Part shown: one piece after another, positions 6,931-10,645 of the stretch
Numbering within the stretch: the first letter of the stretch is position 1
Layout of the letters: each line of letters begins with the position of its first letter
Assembly: GCA_003486285.1 (NCBI GenBank)
Contig: DNGH01000144.1
Coordinates: 1 to 10,645 of the forward strand
DNA: 10,645 nt
Direction of reading: 5' to 3'
From: Actinomycetota bacterium
Lineage (GTDB): Bacteria > Actinomycetota > Acidimicrobiia > Spongiisociales > UBA11373
Notes under the pieces: model-generated
Databases searched by the model: none
Told to the model about the DNA's origin: nothing
The model's input: the letters and a program-made list of their open reading frames with translations, nothing else
Translations under genes and position numbers: made by a program

Positions 6931-7168
6931 CCGAGAAGTCGCCGGTAGCCGGTGGTCGCCGTGGGCAACGGGTCGAGAGTCGTGCTGGTCGGCCCTATCA
7001 CCGTTGTCGTCATCTTGGCCGGCGGTCCTCGCAACCACCGACGTGGTAGAAGTCCGAGTCGGTGGCGCCGCCATCGCATGCGACCAGGACGAAGAGCAGG
7101 ACGATGACGACTATCCCCCAGCTCAGGGCTTCTCCACTCGGCCCGCCGGAATCGTGGTGTGCCGGTAT
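6931..7168 (-). pseudogene. Decayed, truncated copy of the island's four-Cys lipoprotein gene
   Basis: This gap before upp is the wreck of a gene matching the intact lipoprotein gene at 8675-9334. Even the bases before the start match (CCTGTGA..CTGGCAGCG.CAT in both). The start codon is ATA (7166-7168) instead of ATG. Shared parts in order are a WG then a hydrophobic stretch ending in VLVAC (lipobox), GGATD, a Val/Thr-rich spacer (TTTVIGPTSTTLDPLP against TTLNPLPIAITGY), ATTGY and GDFSG. These fall in three different reading frames, so at least two or three frameshifts are present, for example one extra C after GGCTAC near 6945. Nothing after GDFSG matches, so the C-terminal two thirds with all four conserved cysteines is missing. 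It is closer to the 8675-9334 copy than to its immediate neighbour at 7208-7858. Confidence 0.75.
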
Positions 7169-7207
7169 GACGCTGCCAGGATCACAGGGTGGGCCCGATC
7201 GCGAACT

Positions 7208-7858
7208 TCACTCCCGGTTGTCTAGAACCTGCGGGATCAGCACGCCGAGATCCGCCGTGCATGTCTCCCGAATCTCGCGACCCCGAGCCGCGGCAGGCGT
7301 CATGGCATCACCAGGAGCTGCATGAAGGTTAGCCTCCGGCACCGCGTCATAGGGGTGCCAGGTCGAGCCCGAGGACATATACCGGTCTATGAATAGGTCC
7401 TTGGAAGGCGGTGCGACAGTGGGGTAGCCGTGCTCGATCAGGCACTGGTTGGTGAGCAGGAACGCGTCATACCAAAGCCCCAGCTCCTCAACCGAAGGCA
7501 CCGTCAGCGGCCGAAGACCAAGAGATTCCTGAGCCTCCTCGTCGCATGCGATCCAGGCGTCGCTATATGCCTCAGCCTGAGCGTCGCTGACATCTGCCGT
7601 GATGACTCCGACACCTTGCTGGGACTCGCCCTCGACGTGGAACCCCTTGTCCGTCAGGCACTCGACGAGAAATTCCGTGTGCTCCTGGCTTCCGCGGGGA
7701 ACCGAGGGCGCTACTACCTCCAATTTGCCGTCAGGTGATGGCGGGGGCGCCCCTCTTCGACTGGGCACCCCCCCGCCAACAACAAATACGGACACACCAC
7801 CAACAGCCCCGACAAGAGCTACTCCAAGGGCGATACGCAGCAGATCTTGGCGCGTCAC
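7208..7858 (-). CDS. Exported four-Cys protein, paralog B (membrane-anchored, unknown function)
   Basis: 216 aa, no family I can name. A hydrophobic N-terminal helix (about residues 6-29, LLRIALGVALVGAVGGVSVF...) without lipobox Cys points to a signal anchor or uncleaved export signal. A Pro-rich linker (33-46) follows. The outer domain has Cys67, Cys105, Cys139 and Cys200. Cys67 and Cys139 each open the motif C-[LM]-x-[DE]-x-G-[FY] (CLTDKGF, CLIEHGY), so the domain looks like two repeats. It aligns along its length with the lipoprotein at 8675-9334, including the TVPSVEEL / SYTPEEL helix start and the DRYMSSG..HPYDAVPEANLHAA / ENYYLDPYDPYGNVPVF region. The start is GTG with GAGGT 6 bases upstream, overlapping the stop of the small secreted gene 9 bases away, so the pair is co-translated. 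The stop is followed by the pseudogene. Confidence 0.8.
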   Translation of the reverse strand: MTRQDLLRIALGVALVGAVGGVSVFVVGGGVPSRRGAPPPSPDGKLEVVAPSVPRGSQEHTEFLVECLTDKGFHVEGESQQGVGVITADVSDAQAEAYSDAWIACDEEAQESLGLRPLTVPSVEELGLWYDAFLLTNQCLIEHGYPTVAPPSKDLFIDRYMSSGSTWHPYDAVPEANLHAAPGDAMTPAAARGREIRETCTADLGVLIPQVLDNRE

Positions 7859-7867
7859 GTGGCTACC

Positions 7868-8155
7868 TCACTGGACACAGAAGCCGTTACCGCTCGTAAG
7901 CTGGTATCCGATCACCTCCCACGACACCGAACCCGTCCTGAAGCCCCAAGACTTCTGCTTTGTCGCGACCCCCTCGTAATTGAAGTCCACCGTTCCGTAG
8001 GGCGTCGTGTGACGCTGCCAGTGGGTTGCGGTTCCCTGCGTGTACATGTAGCCACCTCCGCCACACTGTGCAACGCCAGTGACAGCGACAGCTGGCAGGG
8101 CAACCCAGAACACGAGGCCCAACACAAGCAACACGGCTACGAGGCGCCTCCGCAT
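7868..8155 (-). CDS. Small secreted two-Cys protein, paralog B (unknown function)
   Basis: 95 aa from the ATG at 8155, chosen because GGGAGG lies 6 bases upstream and it places the signal peptide at the very N-terminus. The open frame runs further upstream but with no signal-like sequence. The signal peptide is MRRR, a hydrophobic core (5-20), then LPAVA with likely cleavage after Ala24. The mature part is about 70 residues, rich in Gly, Thr, Tyr and Trp. Conserved with the copy at 9424-9771 are Cys31 in CGGGGYMY, RHTTPYG (48-54), SVSWEV (76-81) and Cys93 three residues from the end. Cys31 and Cys93 probably form one disulfide closing a small beta-type fold. It is the first gene of module B; gene two starts 9 bases after its stop. 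The 44-bp shared block ends 33 bases before its ATG. Confidence 0.8.
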   Translation of the reverse strand: MRRRLVAVLLVLGLVFWVALPAVAVTGVAQCGGGGYMYTQGTATHWQRHTTPYGTVDFNYEGVATKQKSWGFRTGSVSWEVIGYQLTSGNGFCVQ

Positions 8156-8188
8156 TTCGACCTCCCTTCCCATAGACCCTCGGTTGTC

Positions 8189-8232
8189 CCCCTCTAACTC
8201 GTATTCGCCGCTCGGGGTACTCCTGTTCCCGG
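8189..8232 (-). repeat. Shared 44-bp upstream block, copy B
   Basis: It matches 9790-9833 at 38 of 44 positions without a gap; mismatches are at 8197, 8199, 8201, 8211, 8220 and 8222. On the - strand it starts CCGGGAACAG, continues TACCCCGA.CGGCGAATA and ends TAGAGGGG. It lies before the small secreted gene in both modules (33 bases here, 18 in module A), so a promoter or operator role is likely. GGGAAC, then 17 bases, then CGAATA could be an ECF-type promoter, but this is weak. The match stops just where recombinase debris begins. Confidence 0.7.
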
Positions 8233-8367
8233 GGTAAGGCCAGCATGCCGGGACGACCGCCCGGCTCGGCCACACCAGCGTCAAGACCGTCCTCGACGTC
8301 TACGGCCACCTCTACGAAGGCCTAGAGGCGCCGCCGACACCCTGGCCCCACCCTGGGACCCATCTCA

Positions 8368-8388
8368 TGTGGACGCAATGTGGACGCG
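8368..8388 (+). repeat. Direct repeat copy 1, TGTGGACG-type
   Basis: A 21-bp unit built of TGTGGACGC then AATGTGGACGCG, itself a tandem of TGTGGACG. It matches 8611-8631 at 18 of 21 positions in the same orientation. The pair flanks the tRNA-Val fragment (93 bases before copy 2's side begins; the copies are 243 bases apart). This could be arm-type integrase sites or simply two copies of an integrase gene end. Confidence 0.5.
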
Positions 8389-8430
8389 GCCTCGACGGCG
8401 GGGTCTGGGGCTCGAACGGTGATCGGCGCC

Positions 8431-8453
8431 AACCCCGTGCACCGCAAGGGGTT
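8431..8453 (-). terminator. Inverted repeat after the tRNA-Val 3' end
   Basis: AACCCC (8431-8436) pairs with GGGGTT (8448-8453) around an 11-base loop. Read on the - strand it comes 5 bases after the encoded CCA of the tRNA-Val fragment, the place of a tRNA terminator. The stem is short and there is no T-run. Confidence 0.35.
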
Positions 8454-8458
8454 CCGGT

Positions 8459-8506
8459 TGGTGGGCGCTACTGGGATTGAACCAGTGACCTCTTCCGTGT
8501 CAGGGA
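8459..8506 (-). tRNA. Partial tRNA-Val(GAC): 3' half only, att-like site
   Basis: Read on the - strand: part of the anticodon 5' stem, a 7-base loop CTGACAC with anticodon GAC (8501-8499), 3' stem GGAAG, variable loop AGGTC, and a perfect T arm (ACTGG, loop TTCAATC, CCAGT; 8486-8470). Acceptor 3' strand AGCGCCC, discriminator A and encoded CCA (8459-8461) follow. The anticodon stem breaks at the second pair (CATCC against GGAAG), and no D arm or 5' acceptor strand GGGCGCT lies upstream. So it is not a working tRNA but the tRNA-derived half of an attachment site, left by integration into a tRNA-Val gene outside the window. This antisense strand is also what yields the spurious peptide VGATGIEPVTSSVSG. 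Confidence 0.8.
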
Positions 8507-8610
8507 TGTTCAGAGTTCAGGTGCGAGGTGGCTCTTGGCAAAATGCCTTGCGGCATAAGGGCGCTTGGCCCTCATCAGTTCGCGCCGGTTCGGGTTCGCT
8601 CGCATCCTCT

Positions 8611-8631
8611 TGTGGACGTGATATGGACGCG
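8611..8631 (+). repeat. Direct repeat copy 2, TGTGGACG-type
   Basis: TGTGGACGTGATATGGACGC plus G, 18/21 identical to 8368-8388 (differences at the 9th, 10th and 13th bases). The stretch 8507-8674 around it holds no gene that I can support. It has two tiny inverted repeats, ATGCC/GGCAT and AGGGC/GCCCT (about 8543-8575), and is probably element debris. Confidence 0.5.
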
Positions 8632-8674
8632 AACCCCTTGAGCCGTGGATCAGGCGACGATGAGCGACTCGGCG

Positions 8675-9334
8675 TCAGGGGGCGATGATCCAAGGCGAGG
8701 GGTGCAATGGGCAGGCGGCGTACGCCTCGTTGAGTTTGAAGACGGGTACGTTCCCATATGGGTCGTAGGGATCTAAGTAGTAGTTCTCGGCGACATAGTC
8801 CTCGGTAGGGAGCTCAGGCGCGGTGTAGCCGAGGTCCTCGAGGCAGGGTATGACCTCCTCGACCCAGATGCGGTACAGCTCGCGCAGCTCTTCGGGTGTG
8901 TAGCTGCGGCCTGGTGGGAGATTCAGGCCGGCTCGGCAGGCATCGAGGTAGCGTTGCGCCAAGAGATTCTGGTCGAGGGGAACGGCAGCGAAGTCGATCC
9001 CATCACCGGGCGGGATGAGGGTGACCGGAAATCCATGATCTTGCATGCACTGCACCGTGAGGCGCATCACCAAGAATCGGTCCACGTCGGCGTAATCGAC
9101 CCCACTGAAGTCGCCATAGCCGGTGATCGCTATGGGCAGGGGGTTGAGGGTGGTCGTAATCGGCTCTGTCGCAGCGCTCGTCGTCGTCACCGGCGTGGTG
9201 GTGGCAACCACAAAGGTGGTGGAACCCGCGTCGGTGGCGCCGCCACCGCATCCGATGAGGATCCCGGCGAGCAGCACCGCCCCCCAATACCGGACAACCC
9301 CACTCAGGCTGGCGCAACCGGAGCGTCTCCTCAT
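8675..9334 (-). CDS. Lipoprotein with four conserved Cys, paralog A (unknown function)
   Basis: 219 aa from the ATG at 9334. That start puts a lipoprotein signal at the N-terminus: MRRRSG, hydrophobic 19-28, lipobox LIGC with Cys29. The frame is open upstream to 9490, but that part overlaps the small gene and has no signal. A Thr/Val-rich spacer (39-66) precedes the outer domain with Cys96, Cys133, Cys164 and Cys208. Cys96 and Cys164 open C-[LM]-x-[DE]-x-G-[FY] (CMQDHGF, CLEDLGY), and each is followed 37-44 residues later by a Cys in an AC or DAC context, so the domain appears to be two repeats. Acidic and Tyr-rich C-terminus (ENYYLDPYDPYG). It aligns with the 7208-7858 protein and, N-terminally, with the pseudogene at 6931-7168. 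No clear ribosome site. It follows the small secreted gene after 89 bases that hold a strong hairpin. Confidence 0.85.
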   Translation of the reverse strand: MRRRSGCASLSGVVRYWGAVLLAGILIGCGGGATDAGSTTFVVATTTPVTTTSAATEPITTTLNPLPIAITGYGDFSGVDYADVDRFLVMRLTVQCMQDHGFPVTLIPPGDGIDFAAVPLDQNLLAQRYLDACRAGLNLPPGRSYTPEELRELYRIWVEEVIPCLEDLGYTAPELPTEDYVAENYYLDPYDPYGNVPVFKLNEAYAACPLHPSPWIIAP

Positions 9335-9372
9335 GGCGCTGCCAGTCTCACAGGTAGCCCGGTCTAAAGGGC

Positions 9373-9414
9373 GTGATCTCGAGCCCACTCTGGATCGGGT
9401 GGGCGCGAGATCAC
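9373..9414 (-). terminator. Strong hairpin between the two genes of module A
   Basis: GTGATCTCGAGCCCAC (9373-9388) and GTGGGCGCGAGATCAC (9399-9414) form a 16-bp stem with one mismatch and a 10-base loop. It begins 9 bases after the small gene's stop on the - strand and is followed by CCCTTTAG, only a short T-run. It could be a terminator or a partial one that sets the ratio of small protein to lipoprotein; an operator for a dimeric regulator is possible. Confidence 0.65.
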
Positions 9415-9423
9415 TCGGCGTTG

Positions 9424-9771
9424 TCAGTTCCCCCAGCACCAGGCGTAGGTTCCCGGATTGTTCAGGCTGCCTGTGCTGGTCACCTTCCACGACGTGCTGA
9501 AGTAGAAGGTCGTCGAGTTTCGCTGGATGAAGGAACCGCCGTTGTCCCAGAATCCGATCTGGCTACCGGTGGGTGCGTAGTGGCGGATCTCCTCGGTTCC
9601 CAGTGAACGTACAGCGACGTAGTTGCCGCCACAGTCCTTGAAACCCGACTTCTCAACCACGGCGAACGCCGGTGCCGCCACCATCACCATGACGAGGATC
9701 AGGACGATGGCGGCGACCCACCAGCGATGGCGTCGATGGCTCGTATCTGGGTCGAGTGGGGTACTTCGCAT
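9424..9771 (-). CDS. Small secreted two-Cys protein, paralog A (unknown function)
   Basis: 115 aa from the ATG at 9771, with AAAGGAA 4 bases upstream. The N-terminus is polar and Arg/His-rich (1-17), then a hydrophobic core (18-33) and APAFA with likely signal cleavage after Ala37. The mature part is about 78 residues. Shared with the 95-aa copy at 7868-8155 are Cys47 in CGGNYV, RHYAPTG (63-69), STSWKV (92-97), and Cys112 three residues from the end. The spacing between the two cysteines is 65 here and 62 there, so one disulfide in a small beta-rich fold is likely. Many Tyr, Trp, Ser and Thr residues suggest a surface-binding or wall-associated protein. I considered a lactococcin-972-like bacteriocin, but the C-terminal pattern does not fit well. 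The 44-bp shared block ends 18 bases before the ATG. Confidence 0.82.
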   Translation of the reverse strand: MRSTPLDPDTSHRRHRWWVAAIVLILVMVMVAAPAFAVVEKSGFKDCGGNYVAVRSLGTEEIRHYAPTGSQIGFWDNGGSFIQRNSTTFYFSTSWKVTSTGSLNNPGTYAWCWGN

Positions 9772-9789
9772 TGGTTCCTTTACGTGAGT

Positions 9790-9833
9790 CCCCTCTACCC
9801 CCTATTCGCCGTTCGGGGTATTACTGTTCCCGG
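9790..9833 (-). repeat. Shared 44-bp upstream block, copy A
   Basis: Partner of 8189-8232 (38/44 identical). On the - strand it reads from CCGGGAACAGTAATACCCCG to GGTAGAGGGG and lies 18 bases before the small secreted gene. The high identity, against protein copies that have drifted far apart, suggests selection on the site or recent exchange. It is the likely promoter or operator of module A. Confidence 0.7.
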
Positions 9834-9894
9834 CCCACCGTCAGCCCGCGACATCCAACGCCTGCACGTGGGTGATCTGATCAGCGTCCGATGA

Positions 9895-10059
9895 AGCGCG
9901 CCCCTCTGGTCCGAGGAACCCGCCCATGAGGCCCTGGTCAGCCGAACCGAGTGGGAGTCGGTGAAGGCACGGTTCCAGCGTTCCAGTTGCGAGCTACACG
10001 AGCGAACACGGGTCATCCGGGGGTCGTACATCCTCCACGATGTGGATAGACCAGGTTGA
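9895..10059 (+). pseudogene. Large serine recombinase, internal fragment
   Basis: A 54-codon frame between two stops reads LWSEEPAHEALVSRTEWESVKARFQR and, later, RTRVIRGSYIL. This is the recombinase-domain region of large serine recombinases, where bacterial members have W..E..PAHE.LVS...W..V..R followed by R.Y.LRG and then a zinc-ribbon CG.CG. The ribbon is lost: the frame goes to HDVDRPG and stops. The N-terminal resolvase domain with its catalytic Ser is absent from the window. A dead remnant. It lies just upstream of module A, as the tyrosine-integrase remnant does for module B. No other gene is seen in 9834-10088. Confidence 0.6.
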
Positions 10060-10088
10060 TCCGGCCGCATCCACTCAGAGCCGGAGGG

Positions 10089-10645
10089 TCAGTCGGGTGG
10101 TTGGAGGTCGGGAACGATGATGGGTGGTGTGTAGGTTGCGCGGCTGATCACCGTGCCCGCGGGGATGTGGGGTTCGTGAGTCGTGTCCAGCAGTGTCGTG
10201 GACTCGGAACTTAGGTTGGCTTCGCCGTCGAAGCTGACGGAGTAGCGAAGAGGCGCCTGTTGCTGGTAGTCGACGGTCACGGTAACGATGTTGTTGGCCG
10301 CTGTGACCTGGAGGTCGAGTGTGGCGAGCATCTCGATGAGGGCAGCTCGGATGTCGGGCTCGAGGGTCCGCTCGCGGAGGATGGCGGCGACGAGCTGGAG
10401 CAGCTGTACCTCTCGAGGCGGCTCGCCCGGGCCCACGTGCACCCATTCCTCCAGGACCGCTGCCAGCTCCTCACGATCGGTGGGCCAGACGACGCCTGCG
10501 AATGGGTCTTCCACTTCTCCGAATACGGAGGTCACCGTCTCTCCGACGCCGTCTATCCGATCGTGACCGGCCTGGTAATACGCGGCCTCGACACGGGGGT
10601 CGAAGAAGATCGGGGGATGAGTGGTCGTTACCAGCTGGACGAAGC
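10089..10645 (-). CDS. CU044_5270-family-like protein, C-terminal part (N-terminus beyond the window edge)
   Basis: The frame is open to the window edge, so the gene continues outside; a GTG at 10535 is in frame but is probably internal. About 185 residues are visible. The segments WPTDREELAAVLEEW, REVQLLQLVAAILRE and DIRAALIEMLATLDLQV, then a beta-rich VTVDYQQQAPLRYSVSFDGE and a closing HIPAGTVISRATYTPP, follow the order of the CU044_5270 family. In those proteins a PTDPDALRAWL-like helix precedes xALxxxLAxLPGV and a terminal PGTVxSxxxY. Members are common in Actinobacteria, often beside ECF sigma factor genes; their function is not established. The membrane segment expected near the N-terminus is not in view. 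The match is from memory of the family pattern, so moderate certainty. Confidence 0.6.
   Translation of the reverse strand, partial: FVQLVTTTHPPIFFDPRVEAAYYQAGHDRIDGVGETVTSVFGEVEDPFAGVVWPTDREELAAVLEEWVHVGPGEPPREVQLLQLVAAILRERTLEPDIRAALIEMLATLDLQVTAANNIVTVTVDYQQQAPLRYSVSFDGEANLSSESTTLLDTTHEPHIPAGTVISRATYTPPIIVPDLQPPD

Larger units (their letters stand above)
8238..8480 (+). pseudogene. Tyrosine recombinase (phage-type integrase) C-terminal remnant
   Basis: After an in-frame TAA (8235-8237) the frame reads ARLGHTSVKTVLDVYGHLYEGLE (from 8259). This is the end of the catalytic domain of actinobacterial phage-type integrases: LGH carries the box II His, and Tyr in DVYGHL is the nucleophile position. 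Everything upstream (core-binding domain, box I Arg) is missing, so the protein is dead. The tail after EGLE is low-complexity, and the frame ends in TGA (8478-8480) inside the tRNA-Val fragment. An integrase end that runs into a tRNA 3' half is the usual layout at the att site of an integrated element. The remnant's 5' edge lies directly beside the shared 44-bp block. Confidence 0.75.

Noticed and set aside
8156..8284. Longer N-terminus of the 95-aa secreted protein
   Set aside because: It would bury the signal peptide and read through the shared 44-bp block; the ATG at 8155 has a good ribosome site.
8380..8688. 102-aa + strand frame with VGATGIEPVTSSVSG
   Set aside because: This peptide is the antisense of the tRNA-Val 3' half (8459-8503); such peptides are a known kind of spurious annotation. 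Not a gene.
9335..9490. Longer N-terminus of the 219-aa lipoprotein
   Set aside because: It would cover the hairpin and the end of the small gene and put 52 polar residues before the lipoprotein signal.
9424..9771. Lactococcin-972-type bacteriocin
   Set aside because: Size, signal peptide and Gly/Tyr/Trp richness are similar, but the two conserved Cys and the C-terminal pattern do not match what I know of that family. Left as unknown.
1..10645. CRISPR array, riboswitch, rRNA, complete tRNA or complete insertion sequence
   Set aside because: No regular spaced repeats, no recognisable riboswitch fold upstream of upp or cdd, and no intact transposase or recombinase was seen.

Overview
The window is high-GC DNA with close-packed genes, GTG starts and 4-base stop/start overlaps. 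It most likely comes from an actinobacterium (Actinomycetota). The class cannot be fixed from this sequence; the small secreted Cys proteins and the CU044_5270-like protein fit Actinobacteria.

Region 1 (1-844, + strand): the last 53 codons of ftsY, then cdd (cytidine deaminase) coupled through a GTGA overlap, then a small membrane protein that appears to have its own promoter and possibly a leaderless message.

Region 2 (848-6835, - strand): a compact operon read upp > alkyltransferase-like protein > deoA > punA > etfB > etfA > winged-helix AlkZ-like protein. The first four genes are joined by ATGA overlaps. upp, deoA and punA, with cdd nearby, make a nucleoside/nucleobase salvage set. An electron transfer flavoprotein pair and two proteins of DNA-alkylation-repair families share the same transcript.

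Region 3 (6931-10059): an accessory island with visibly lower GC (one 60-base row I counted has 35 G+C, against 41 in a row inside deoA). It holds two copies of one two-gene module on the - strand: a small secreted protein with two conserved cysteines, followed by a larger exported protein with four conserved cysteines. In the larger proteins the motif C-[LM]-x-[DE]-x-G-[FY] occurs twice each. Both modules carry the same 44-bp block upstream (38/44 identical). A third, decayed copy of the larger gene lies just before upp. The island also contains recombinase debris: a tyrosine-integrase C-terminus running into a 3' tRNA-Val(GAC) fragment (an att-like junction), and a large-serine-recombinase fragment. 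The duplicated module is the best candidate for an undescribed system; its function is not visible from sequence.

Region 4 (10089-10645, - strand): the C-terminal part of a CU044_5270-family-like protein that runs off the window edge.
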